Assembly: GCA_023015825.1 (NCBI GenBank)
Contig: JALKAW010000009.1
Span: forward strand, 98,754 to 162,753
From: Flavobacteriaceae bacterium S0862
Lineage (GTDB): Bacteria > Bacteroidota > Bacteroidia > Flavobacteriales > Flavobacteriaceae
DNA length: 64,000 nt
Reading direction: 5' to 3'
Positions 51,581 to 60,158 of the stretch are shown here, in pieces; positions within the stretch are counted from its first letter, which is position 1; the number at the start of each line of letters is the position of its first letter. The notes under the pieces are model-generated. The model ran no database searches. It saw only the letters and a list, made by a program, of their open reading frames with translations, and had not been told where the DNA came from. Both the position numbers and the translations under genes were made by a program.

Positions 51581-52015
51581 TTATTGTGTTTGTTCTAAAA
51601 CACTTTTACTTTTTTTCTCCAATACACTGCTTTTACTTGGGTCAATAACTTTTCCTTTAATTTTTAAAGCAACGCTTGATGTTTCTGCATTAGAAGTAAC
51701 CAAAATGGTTTTCATAATAACACCCAATCGCTTAGTGTCATATTTAACTTCAATTTCACCAGTTTCTCCAGGCATAATAGGAGCTTCAGGCTTTTTAGGG
51801 ACAGTGCAACCACAGGTAGATTTAACTTTAGTTATAACTAGTGGTGCATCTCCAGTATTTGTAAATTCAAAAACTCGAACACCATCAGCACCTTTTTCAA
51901 TTGTACCATAGTCAATAGTCTCAGTTTTAAACTTGATTTTTGCTACTTTATCTTGTGCAGATACTGCAAAACCAATCATTCCAACAAATAATAAGATTAC
52001 TAATTTTTTCATCAT
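51581..52015 (-). CDS. DUF1573 domain protein, secreted
   Basis: 144 residues. Signal peptide (MMKKLVILLFVGMIGFAVSA; the second Met may be the true start), then the DUF1573 Ig-like (ASPM/SPD-2/Hydin-type) domain: IDYGTIEKGADGVRVFEFTN, TKVKSTCGCTVPKKPEAPIM with the family's CGC, and GETGEIEVKYDTKRLGVI. Extracytoplasmic; role unknown, often upregulated in Bacteroidota surface protein sets. Transcribed alone. Confidence 0.93.
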   Translation of the reverse strand: MMKKLVILLFVGMIGFAVSAQDKVAKIKFKTETIDYGTIEKGADGVRVFEFTNTGDAPLVITKVKSTCGCTVPKKPEAPIMPGETGEIEVKYDTKRLGVIMKTILVTSNAETSSVALKIKGKVIDPSKSSVLEKKSKSVLEQTQ

Positions 52016-52159
52016 TTTAGGTTTTTAATCATTGTAAACATACATACATTTTCATCATTCTACAAAATTATTAGACGTAATGCACTCTTGATTATGCATT
52101 CAACCTGGCACTAAGGCCATTATTAAGTCATTTTAATTTCGCAGAAAACAAAATATACC

Positions 52160-52167
52160 TACTTTTG
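52160..52167 (+). promoter_or_regulatory. Putative -7 box (TACTTTTG) for valS
   Basis: Exact TAnnTTTG match 30 nt before the valS ATG at 52198. It overlaps the TTG at 52165 that opens the longer frame, which argues against that longer start. Confidence 0.55.
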
Positions 52168-52197
52168 CACATTAGTATTCAAAAATTATTCCAAAGT

Positions 52198-54831
52198 ATG
52201 TCTATACCATCGCATTTTGATGCAAATAATGTAGAAGATAAGTGGTACGATTACTGGATGAAACATAATTATTTTCATTCAGAACCAGATAAAAGAGAGC
52301 CTTATACTATAGTAATTCCTCCTCCAAATGTTACTGGAATTTTACACATGGGGCACATGCTCAATAACACGTTGCAAGATGTATTGATTCGTCGTGCACG
52401 CTTGTTAGGTAAAAACGCTTGTTGGGTTCCTGGTACAGACCACGCATCTATTGCTACCGAAGCTAAAGTTGTGGCTAAACTAAAGGAACAAGGTATAGAT
52501 AAAAATGATTTATCACGTGATGAGTTTTTAAAGCATGCTTGGGATTGGACGCATGAGTATGGAGGCGTTATTCTGGAGCAACTTAAAAAATTAGGATGTT
52601 CCTGTGATTGGGATCGGACAAAATTCACGATGGATGACGATATGAGCGAAAGCGTTATCAAGGTTTTTGTGGATTTGTTTAATAAAGGGTTGATTTATCG
52701 TGGTTACCGAATGGTAAACTGGGATCCTGAAGCTAAAACAACGTTATCTGACGAAGAAGTTGAGTATATAGAAAAACAAGGAAAACTATATCATGTTGCT
52801 TATAAAATAAAAGACTTTAACGATGTTGTTACTATTGCAACAACACGCCCAGAAACAATCTTAGGTGATACAGCAATTTGTATTAACCCAAACGATGAAA
52901 GGTATACCCATCTTAAAGGCAAAAAAGTAATTGTGCCCATTTGTAATAGAGAAATTCCTATAATAGAAGATAATTATGTCGATATTGAATTCGGAACAGG
53001 ATGCTTAAAAATCACACCTGCTCACGATGTTAACGATAAGGAAATAGGTGATAAGCACAACCTTGAAGTCATAGATATTTTTAATGATGACGCCACACTT
53101 AACAGTTATGGCTTGCATTATGAAGGTAAAGACCGTTTTGAAGCAAGAAAAGAGATCGTTAAAGAATTAGAGAACTTAGGATGTTTAACAAAAGTTGAAG
53201 ATTATAACAATAGAATTGGTATTTCTGAACGTACAAAAGCCATTATAGAGCCACGCTTAAGCGATCAATGGTTCTTAAAAATGGAAGATCTTGTGAAACC
53301 TGCAATTTCGGCAGTTTTAGAAACAGGTGACATTAAGTTTTTTCCGAAGAAAATTGAAAATACCTATAGGCATTGGATGACAAATATTCGAGATTGGAAT
53401 ATTTCTCGTCAATTACTTTGGGGACAACAAATTCCAGCCTATTACTTTGGAGATGGTCAAGAAGATTTTGTAGTTGCGGAGTCTAAAGAAGAAGCTCTTA
53501 AATTTGCACAAGAAAAGTCTGGAAACAAAGAACTTTCTATAAACGATTTAGCTCAAGACTCTGATGCTTTAGATACTTGGTTCTCATCTTGGTTATGGCC
53601 AATAAGTGTGTTTGATGGTATTAGAAATCCTGATAACAAAGACATAAATTATTACTACCCAACAAACGACTTGGTAACAGGACCAGATATTATTTTCTTT
53701 TGGGTAGCACGTATGATTATTTCTGGTTATGAGTATAAAAACGAAAAACCTTTCAATAATGTCTATTTTACAGGAATTGTGCGCGATAAGCAAGGACGTA
53801 AAATGTCTAAGCAGCTGGGAAATTCTCCAGATGCTTTAAAACTTATTAAAACTTATGGGGCAGATGGTGTAAGAGTAGGCATGTTGTTATTAAGCTCAGG
53901 CGCTGGAAACGATTTATTATTTGACGAAGAAAAGTGTCAACAAGGAAAAGCATTTGCTAATAAAATTTGGAATGCCTTTAGGTTAATTGACGGTTGGGAA
54001 GTAGCAGATATCGAACAACCAGAATACGCTAAGATTGCCATTGATTGGTATCAAAATAAGTTCCAACAGACCCTAGCTTTAATAGAGGATCACTTTAGTA
54101 AGTATCGCTTAAGTGATGCTTTAATGGAAACATATAAACTTATCTGGAATGATTTCTGTTCTTGGTTATTGGAGATGGTTAAGCCAGCTTACCAAAAACC
54201 AATTGATAAAACAACATTTGATGCTGTAATTGCTATTTTAGAAAATAACTTAAAAATATTGCATCCATTTATGCCTTTCTTAACGGAAGAAATTTGGCAG
54301 GTTATTGCTAAGCGTTCTCCAGAGGGAGCATTAATAGTTGCCACATGGCCAGAAAAAGAAGCTGTAAATAGCAAAATAATTAAAGATTTTGATTTTGCAT
54401 CAGAAGTTATTTCGGGAATTCGTACCATTAGAAAGCAAAAAAGCATAGCATTTAAAGATCCAATAGAACTGTTTGTCTTGAATAATGAGAAAGCAGCTAC
54501 TAACTTTGATGTGGTAATAAGTAAACTCGGTAATATTTCTGCATTAAATTATACAGATACTGCAATTGATGGCGCATTAACCTTTAGAGCAAAATCTAAT
54601 GAGTATTTTGTACCAATGCAAGGAAGTATTGATGTTGAAGCTGAAAAAGCAAAACTAACAGAAGAACTTAATTATACTGAGGGCTTTTTAAAATCGGTAC
54701 AAAAGAAGCTTTCTAATGAGCGCTTTGTTGCTGGAGCACCAGAACAGGTTGTTGCAAGTGAAAAGAAAAAAGAAGCAGATGCTTTGGCAAAAATTGAAAC
54801 GATTAAAGCGAGTTTGGCTAGTTTAAATTAG
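52198..54831 (+). CDS. valS: Valyl-tRNA synthetase
   Basis: 877 residues from the ATG at 52198. Class I synthetase: HIGH-type motif PPPNVTGILHMGHML, KMSKS-type GRKMSKQLGNSPDAL, the editing (CP1) insert between them with TTRPETILGDTAICINP, the anticodon-binding helical domain, and the C-terminal coiled-coil (about 810-877, EAEKAKLTEELNYTEGF) typical of ValS. No adjacent coupled gene; a 12-bp inverted repeat lies just downstream. Confidence 0.98.
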   Translation: MSIPSHFDANNVEDKWYDYWMKHNYFHSEPDKREPYTIVIPPPNVTGILHMGHMLNNTLQDVLIRRARLLGKNACWVPGTDHASIATEAKVVAKLKEQGIDKNDLSRDEFLKHAWDWTHEYGGVILEQLKKLGCSCDWDRTKFTMDDDMSESVIKVFVDLFNKGLIYRGYRMVNWDPEAKTTLSDEEVEYIEKQGKLYHVAYKIKDFNDVVTIATTRPETILGDTAICINPNDERYTHLKGKKVIVPICNREIPIIEDNYVDIEFGTGCLKITPAHDVNDKEIGDKHNLEVIDIFNDDATLNSYGLHYEGKDRFEARKEIVKELENLGCLTKVEDYNNRIGISERTKAIIEPRLSDQWFLKMEDLVKPAISAVLETGDIKFFPKKIENTYRHWMTNIRDWNISRQLLWGQQIPAYYFGDGQEDFVVAESKEEALKFAQEKSGNKELSINDLAQDSDALDTWFSSWLWPISVFDGIRNPDNKDINYYYPTNDLVTGPDIIFFWVARMIISGYEYKNEKPFNNVYFTGIVRDKQGRKMSKQLGNSPDALKLIKTYGADGVRVGMLLLSSGAGNDLLFDEEKCQQGKAFANKIWNAFRLIDGWEVADIEQPEYAKIAIDWYQNKFQQTLALIEDHFSKYRLSDALMETYKLIWNDFCSWLLEMVKPAYQKPIDKTTFDAVIAILENNLKILHPFMPFLTEEIWQVIAKRSPEGALIVATWPEKEAVNSKIIKDFDFASEVISGIRTIRKQKSIAFKDPIELFVLNNEKAATNFDVVISKLGNISALNYTDTAIDGALTFRAKSNEYFVPMQGSIDVEAEKAKLTEELNYTEGFLKSVQKKLSNERFVAGAPEQVVASEKKKEADALAKIETIKASLASLN

Positions 54832-54835
54832 GGAG

Positions 54836-54895
54836 TTCGTTTAACTTTTAGGTGTATGGGTTCGTAATAATGACTTATAAACTAAGTTAAACGAA
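54836..54895. repeat. 12-bp inverted repeat with 36-nt spacer after valS
   Basis: TTCGTTTAACTT (54836-54847) and AAGTTAAACGAA (54884-54895) are perfect inverted arms. They fill the 97-bp gap between convergent valS and VOC genes. Could be a long-loop bidirectional terminator or the ends of a tiny element. Confidence 0.7.
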
Positions 54896-54928
54896 TTTCG
54901 ATTAATTTTTTAAGAAAGTCAAGACTAC

Positions 54929-55294
54929 TTACTTTTTAAATTCACCAATATGCCATAACACACCAGAAGGGTCGTACATAAAAAACTCATTTCCCCAATC
55001 GTTATAGCTAATATTGGTTATACGTACATTTTTGTATTTTTTGTCTAGTTGTAAACTTGTTATCTCATCAAGATGTTGTTGTAGATTGTCAACTTCTAAA
55101 AATAGCATGGAGTTATCTACCCAGTCTTTTACATAAGCGTCTTGTAAATAAAACCCAAAGGCACCTAGCTTAAAGTAAGACATTTTAGGCGAGGTTTTTA
55201 TTTCTTCAAAACCAAAATCCAAGTAAAATTGTCTGGATTCATTATAGTTTTTAGCACCAATAAACGCTCGTATGGATTTTACTTGAAAGGTCAT
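54929..55294 (-). CDS. VOC family (glyoxalase-like) protein
   Basis: 121 residues from the ATG at 55294 (MTFQVKSIRAFIGAKNYNES); the longer frame would overlap the ACBP gene. One or two beta-alpha-beta-beta-beta modules: SRQFYLDFGFEEIKTSPKMS, LGAFGFYLQDAY, and MYDPSGVLWHIGEF with a possible C-terminal Glu metal ligand. Function unknown. Its start is 1 bp beyond the ACBP stop, so it ends the phospholipid operon. Confidence 0.85.
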   Translation of the reverse strand: MTFQVKSIRAFIGAKNYNESRQFYLDFGFEEIKTSPKMSYFKLGAFGFYLQDAYVKDWVDNSMLFLEVDNLQQHLDEITSLQLDKKYKNVRITNISYNDWGNEFFMYDPSGVLWHIGEFKK

Positions 55295-55295
55295 T

Positions 55296-55562
55296 TTATT
55301 TACGATATAGAAAGTAATTATCAACCAAGTCAATATATTGTTGTTTAGCTTGGTCTTGGCTTATATCTTCTGCTTGAAAAAGTGCATTGGTTTTAAAGGC
55401 ATTAATTAAAGGTTCGCGGCTTTTTGGTCTACCATAATCGTTAGTTGCTTTTTTGTAATAAGCATAAAGTTTTAGCAAAATATCTGCAGGAAAAGGTTCG
55501 GTATGCGCATTGATACGGTCAACAGCTTCTCTAAATTTTATGTCTAATTCTGCCGAGGTCAT
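55296..55562 (-). CDS. Acyl-CoA-binding protein
   Basis: 88 residues, the usual ACBP length. Four-helix pattern with LDIKFREAVDRINAH, LLKLYAYYKKATNDYGRPKS (the conserved Y-x-x-x-K-Q-A-T-x-G block with YKKATNDYG) and REPLINAFKTNALFQ. It binds long-chain acyl-CoA in the cytoplasm. Its stop and start abut the VOC and psd genes (1-bp overlap with psd at 55562), linking it to phospholipid synthesis. Confidence 0.93.
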   Translation of the reverse strand: MTSAELDIKFREAVDRINAHTEPFPADILLKLYAYYKKATNDYGRPKSREPLINAFKTNALFQAEDISQDQAKQQYIDLVDNYFLYRK

Positions 55563-56212
55563 TACATTTCTGCTATTATACTTTCTCCACCTTTTACTTT
55601 TTGGTTAAGCTGGACTTTAATGTTAGTATCTAAAGGTAAAAATAAATCTACTCTAGAGCCAAACTTTATAAATCCTTGGTCCGATCCTTGATTTACTTCC
55701 ACGCTTTCCTTTGCATAATTAACAATGCGTTTAGCCAGTGCTCCTGCAACTTGCCTAAAAAGTACTTTTCCGTAAGTTTGGTTTTCAACAACCACCGTTG
55801 TTCGCTCATTTTCTGTGCTTGATTTTGGATGCCATGCTACTAAATATTTCCCAGGATGATATTTACTGTAAAGTACATTTCCACCTATGGGATAACGTGT
55901 AACGTGTACATTTATTGGAGACATAAATACACTTACTTGTATGCGCTTATCATTAAAATATTCGGTTTCTTCAACCTCCTCAATCACGACCACTTTTCCG
56001 TCTACAGGAGACAACACTTGCTTGTCGTTTAATTTTGTATGGCGTTTTGGGTTCCTAAAGAATTGTAAAATAAGAACGAAAAACACAAGAAAAGCAATTT
56101 GTAGCAACATTCGTAACCACGAAATACTAATAAACTCATCAGCTAACAATGTTGCAGCAACAACAATAGCTGTAGTGATGATAATAATTTTGTGACCTTC
56201 TTTATGAAACAT
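55562..56212 (-). CDS. psd: Phosphatidylserine decarboxylase, archaeal/short type
   Basis: 216 residues. Two N-terminal transmembrane segments (about 9-25 and 30-49), then the Psd domain: SPVDGKVVVIEE, SVFMSPINVHVTRYPIGG, WHPKSSTENERT and the self-cleavage region IKFGSRVDLFLP, where the Gly-Ser bond gives the pyruvoyl prosthetic group. Makes phosphatidylethanolamine. Overlaps cdsA by 11 bp and ACBP by 1 bp. Confidence 0.95.
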   Translation of the reverse strand: MFHKEGHKIIIITTAIVVAATLLADEFISISWLRMLLQIAFLVFFVLILQFFRNPKRHTKLNDKQVLSPVDGKVVVIEEVEETEYFNDKRIQVSVFMSPINVHVTRYPIGGNVLYSKYHPGKYLVAWHPKSSTENERTTVVVENQTYGKVLFRQVAGALAKRIVNYAKESVEVNQGSDQGFIKFGSRVDLFLPLDTNIKVQLNQKVKGGESIIAEM

Positions 56213-57023
56213 ACTTTAAAATTCTTAAGAATAAATAAATAAATGGTGCCGCAAAAATAATACTATCTAGGCGATCTAGCAATCCACCATGTCCAGGCAT
56301 TATTACACCACTATCTTTTACATTTGCTTGTCGTTTGTATTTAGACTCAATTAAATCTCCTAGAGTTCCAAATACACTCACAATTATAGCTAGTATAAGC
56401 CACTCAGTAGAGCCCAAAGTGTTAGTATATTTTGCTATAAAATAACTGCTGATACAAGCAAAAAGTAGACCCCCTAAAAAGCCTTCAACAGTTTTCTTTG
56501 GCGATATACTTGGAAACAATTTTTGCTTCCCAAAATTTTTGCCTACTAAGTAAGCAAAAGAATCGTTTACCCAAACTAATATAAATGAGCCTAGTAAAAT
56601 ATTTGGATTAAATGTTTCGTGATAATTAGCAATAAGGATAATGAAAATAAAAGCACTAGATAAATAGAAGGTTGTGTTTATATACTTATTAGTAATGAAA
56701 AGAGGTAATGTTTTTTTTGAAAATAAATCTTTTATCAAGAAAAGCATGACAAATATAGTAAGTACATGTAATATTTGAATTGCTTCATCAAATCCTTCAC
56801 TATTAGCAAGCATTAGTTGCCAATAAGAAAAAGTTAAGTAGGAAATTATAAAAATAATATAAGAGCTAATGCCTTTTTGGTTGATGAGTTTATTGAATTC
56901 TGCAATACAAATCAATCCAAAAACAAAAAACAAACCTATTAAAAGGTGTTGTGATTGTAAGGACAAAATAAAGAGTGCAACGTATAATACGCCTGAAACT
57001 GCTCTAACAATTAATTCTTTCAC
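56202..57023 (-). CDS. cdsA: Phosphatidate cytidylyltransferase
   Basis: 273 residues, about eight transmembrane helices. CDP-diglyceride synthetase signature near the C-terminus: GDLIESKYKRQANVKDSG, then MPGHGGLLDRLDSI with the catalytic Asp residues. SPKKTVEGFLGG is the conserved central block. It makes CDP-diacylglycerol, the precursor for the phosphatidylserine used by Psd. The start codon is GTG at 57023. Confidence 0.96.
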   Translation of the reverse strand: MKELIVRAVSGVLYVALFILSLQSQHLLIGLFFVFGLICIAEFNKLINQKGISSYIIFIISYLTFSYWQLMLANSEGFDEAIQILHVLTIFVMLFLIKDLFSKKTLPLFITNKYINTTFYLSSAFIFIILIANYHETFNPNILLGSFILVWVNDSFAYLVGKNFGKQKLFPSISPKKTVEGFLGGLLFACISSYFIAKYTNTLGSTEWLILAIIVSVFGTLGDLIESKYKRQANVKDSGVIMPGHGGLLDRLDSIIFAAPFIYLFLRILKYVS

Positions 57024-57032
57024 TTGGTTGGG

Positions 57033-57641
57033 TTAAAGATCTTCTAATAAGAGCAAATATAAGTTTTTTGAGCTACTTCCATAACTTAAGAAGTCGTTAT
57101 CTTCACTAGCTTTAAAATGTTTTATGGTTGTAATATTTGTAGGTATTTTTTCGCGGTTTTTGTCTTTAATACCTCTTAACCCTTCACTAATAGTTTCTAC
57201 AAATTGGCTTGTAGTTGCAAAAATGATAAAATTAGGAGGGAGTTCTTTTAGTTTTTTTTCAGCAATTTGATTGGAAGAAATTAAAAGCGAGCCATCGTTA
57301 GAAATTAAATATTCGCAGGTGGTTAAAAAGTAAGTGCATTCGCTGGCTTTATTACTGGTTTTTAGATTGAAGTTTGCGAATTTTTCGCTTAAACGATTAT
57401 CAATAATCATCACACTTTTATCTGTCCAACCGTTTTCTTCTAAAATTAGACTTAAATTTTGGTCTACCTCATCAAAGTCTTCGCAATACAAGAATTTGCC
57501 ACCATTAGCTTTAAAATTGATGGTAAAACGCTCATCAATAGGTAGCTTAATGTCAGGCATATACTTGCTTCTCTCATCGTTTTCAATGCTTTCTTGAGAG
57601 TCATTGGATTTTAGTCCGAAGATTTTTCGAAATAGGCTCAT
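57033..57641 (-). CDS. LUD domain protein (LutC/YkgG-like)
   Basis: 202 residues. Charged N-terminus, then a LUD (DUF162) fold: ANGGKFLYCEDFDEVDQNLS, ASECTYFLTTCEYLISNDGS, LLISSNQIAEKKLKELPPNF and TTSQFVETISEGLRGIKDKN, ending with a hydrophobic YLLLLEDL. In LutABC such proteins take part in lactate oxidation, but no lutA/lutB lies here; the conserved flavobacterial position between ftsH and cdsA suggests another role. Spacing to cdsA is 9 bp. Confidence 0.85.
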   Translation of the reverse strand: MSLFRKIFGLKSNDSQESIENDERSKYMPDIKLPIDERFTINFKANGGKFLYCEDFDEVDQNLSLILEENGWTDKSVMIIDNRLSEKFANFNLKTSNKASECTYFLTTCEYLISNDGSLLISSNQIAEKKLKELPPNFIIFATTSQFVETISEGLRGIKDKNREKIPTNITTIKHFKASEDNDFLSYGSSSKNLYLLLLEDL

Positions 57642-57735
57642 TTAGGGTTTGCTATTAACCAGTTAAGTCCTAGTTTTTACCAAATATATAAAATCTAAAG
57701 TAAACATTGGATTATTTAAGGTTTTTGTAACGGTT

Positions 57736-59682
57736 CTATTCTTCTTCCGTTATATCTTCATCATGCTTAATAAAAAGACTTTTTCCAAAGATTTCTTCAA
57801 GGTTATCTTTAAAAATTACCTCTTTTACAAGAAGCTCCTCTGCCAATAGAGTCAATTTATCTTTATTTTCTTCAAGTATTTTAATAGCACGTTGGTATTG
57901 CTCTTCAATAATATCTGAAATTTCTTTGTCAATCAACTCAGCAGTTCGCTCGCTATAAGGTTTTGTGAAACCATATTCATTTTGGCCAGAAGAATCATAA
58001 TAGGTTAAATTACCTACCTTATCGCTTAAACCATATATGGTTACCATTGCTCTTGCTTGTTTAGTGACTTTCTCCAAATCACTTAAAGCACCAGTTGATA
58101 TTTTATTGAAAATTACTTTTTCTGCGGCTCTACCACCTAATGCAGCACACATTTCGTCTAGCATTTGCTCTGGACGAACAATTAAACGTTCTTCTGGTAA
58201 ATACCAAGCAGCTCCTAACGATCGTCCACGAGGCACAATAGTTACTTTAATTAATGGTGCAGCATGCTCTAGCAACCAACTTATAGTTGCGTGTCCAGCT
58301 TCATGAAATGCTACTGCTTTTTTCTCTTCGGGAGTTATAATCTTATTTTTCTTTTCTAATCCTCCAACAATTCTATCTACAGCATCCAAGAAATCTTGTT
58401 TTTCTACAGATTTTTTTCCTTTTCTTGCAGCAATTAAAGCAGCTTCATTACACACATTGGCAATATCAGCTCCTGAGAACCCAGGGGTTTGTTTAGACAA
58501 GAAATCTGTATTTAAATTTTTTGCTTTTTTGAGGGGCTTTAAGTGTACCTCAAAAATTTCTTTACGCTCACGAACATCTGGAAGATCCACAAAAATTTGT
58601 CTATCAAAACGTCCAGCACGCATTAAGGCTTTATCCAAAACATCTGCTCTGTTTGTTGCTGCAAGTACAATAACGTTTGTGTTTGTGCCAAAACCATCCA
58701 TTTCGGTTAATAACTGGTTTAGCGTATTTTCGCGTTCATCATTAGAACCAGAAAAATTAGCTTTTCCTCTTGCACGACCTATAGCATCTATTTCATCAAT
58801 AAAAATAATTGCAGGAGATTTTTCCTTGGCTTGTTTAAATAAATCACGAACTCTTGAAGCTCCAACACCAACAAACATTTCAACAAAATCTGACCCTGAT
58901 AAAGAAAAGAATGGCACTTTAGCTTCTCCAGCTACAGCTTTTGCTAATAAAGTTTTACCTGTTCCTGGAGGCCCTATTAATAATGCTCCTTTTGGTATTT
59001 TCCCTCCTAAAGAGGTGTATTTTTCGGGATTTTTTAAGAAATCTACAATTTCCTGAACTTCTTCTTTAGCACCTTCAAGCCCTGCAACATCTTTAAATGA
59101 TGTTTTTACCTCTGTATTTTGGTCAAATAGTTTGGCTTTTGATTTTCCAATATTAAAAATTTGTCCGCCAGCTCCACCACCGCCACCAGACGACATACGA
59201 CGCATAATAAAAATCCAAACCCCTATAATAAGAACAAAAGGTAAAAGAGTTAGTAGAAAATCGCCCCAAAGATTTTCCTCAATTTTATAATCTAGAATAG
59301 TGGATATTTCAGAATTTTCAGTTTTAATTTCATCTATCTTCTTTTCAAAATTTTGAAGATCTCCCAACTGAAACTGATAGTTTGGAGCTTTTCCAGACAT
59401 TGGTAACAATTGAGGTTTTACAGTATTTTTATGTTCTGCTTTAGTAATGGCTTCAGGTGTTAGATAGACTCTAGCCTGAATTCTGTTTATGATGACTACT
59501 TTTTCAACATCGCCATTTTCAAAATACTCAAAAAACTTATCTTGAGTGGTCGGAGATCCAGTTGTAGAACCCATTCCGCCTGAAAGAACTTGAATCCCTA
59601 AAAATATAACTATAATGATTCCATAAATCCAGTAGGGACTGAACTTTGGTTTTTTTGTATTTAACTTATTATCTTTTGACAT
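57736..59682 (-). CDS. ftsH: ATP-dependent zinc metalloprotease FtsH
   Basis: 648 residues. Two transmembrane helices (about 17-34 and 141-160) enclosing a periplasmic domain, a Gly-rich linker, AAA+ module with Walker A GPPGTGKT (238-245), Walker B IIFIDEIDA and arginine fingers in MRAGRFDRQ, then the M41 protease site HEAGH (460-464) and third ligand region. Degrades misfolded membrane proteins and regulates lipid A/phospholipid enzymes in other bacteria. 10 bp after rsfS. Confidence 0.98.
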   Translation of the reverse strand: MSKDNKLNTKKPKFSPYWIYGIIIVIFLGIQVLSGGMGSTTGSPTTQDKFFEYFENGDVEKVVIINRIQARVYLTPEAITKAEHKNTVKPQLLPMSGKAPNYQFQLGDLQNFEKKIDEIKTENSEISTILDYKIEENLWGDFLLTLLPFVLIIGVWIFIMRRMSSGGGGGAGGQIFNIGKSKAKLFDQNTEVKTSFKDVAGLEGAKEEVQEIVDFLKNPEKYTSLGGKIPKGALLIGPPGTGKTLLAKAVAGEAKVPFFSLSGSDFVEMFVGVGASRVRDLFKQAKEKSPAIIFIDEIDAIGRARGKANFSGSNDERENTLNQLLTEMDGFGTNTNVIVLAATNRADVLDKALMRAGRFDRQIFVDLPDVRERKEIFEVHLKPLKKAKNLNTDFLSKQTPGFSGADIANVCNEAALIAARKGKKSVEKQDFLDAVDRIVGGLEKKNKIITPEEKKAVAFHEAGHATISWLLEHAAPLIKVTIVPRGRSLGAAWYLPEERLIVRPEQMLDEMCAALGGRAAEKVIFNKISTGALSDLEKVTKQARAMVTIYGLSDKVGNLTYYDSSGQNEYGFTKPYSERTAELIDKEISDIIEEQYQRAIKILEENKDKLTLLAEELLVKEVIFKDNLEEIFGKSLFIKHDEDITEEE

Positions 59683-59692
59683 GTAGTATTTT

Positions 59693-60064
59693 TTAGTAGC
59701 TTGTTTTTATTTCGGTTGTTTTGGCGTCTCCCCAAAGGCTTTCAATATCATAATATTCTCTAATGTGCTTTTGGAAAACATGTACAACCACATTTACATA
59801 ATCCATTAAGACCCATTCGGCATTATCGCTACCTTCGATATGCCAAGGCTTATCTTTGGTTTCTTTACTAACCTTTTTTTGGATGGAGTTTACAATGGCG
59901 TTAACTTGTGTATTCGAAGTCCCTTCACAAATAATAAAATAATCGCAAACGGTGTTTTCTATTTCTCTTAAATCTAAAATATTAATGTTTTGCCCTTTTA
60001 CATCTTCAATGCCATTTACTATAACTGATATTAAATGGTCAGCATTACTATTTTCTTTCGTCAT
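59693..60064 (-). CDS. rsfS: Ribosomal silencing factor RsfS
   Basis: 123 residues, RsfS/Iojap family. DLREIENTVCDYFIICEGTS, VNAIVNSIQKKVSKETKDKP and WHIEGSDNAEWVLMDYVNVV, VHVFQKHIREYYDIESLWGD cover the whole domain. It binds uL14 and blocks subunit joining in stationary phase. First gene of the rsfS-ftsH-LUD-cdsA-psd-ACBP-VOC run, with its own -7 box 19 nt upstream. Confidence 0.96.
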   Translation of the reverse strand: MTKENSNADHLISVIVNGIEDVKGQNINILDLREIENTVCDYFIICEGTSNTQVNAIVNSIQKKVSKETKDKPWHIEGSDNAEWVLMDYVNVVVHVFQKHIREYYDIESLWGDAKTTEIKTSY

Positions 60065-60083
60065 TAAATTGTTTTAATTTGTG

Positions 60084-60091
60084 CAAAGTTA
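60084..60091 (-). promoter_or_regulatory. Putative -7 box (TAACTTTG) for rsfS-ftsH
   Basis: CAAAGTTA on the plus strand matches TAnnTTTG on the minus strand, 19 nt upstream of the rsfS ATG, in the 94-bp divergent gap with birA. Confidence 0.6.
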
Positions 60092-60158
60092 TTATTTTTT
60101 TGGGTCATAATACCCTTAAAAATCTTAAGAAAATTATAATTTAAATTTTCTAGATGTA

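Noticed and set aside
52165..52197. Longer ValS starting at TTG
   Set aside because: The TTG overlaps a -7 box and the ATG at 52198 gives the usual N-terminus.
57033..57641. Lactate utilisation protein C as a functional call
   Set aside because: Fold similarity only; no lutA or lutB nearby.
58457..59056. 199-codon plus-strand frame opposite ftsH
   Set aside because: Antisense shadow of the highly conserved AAA+ region of FtsH.
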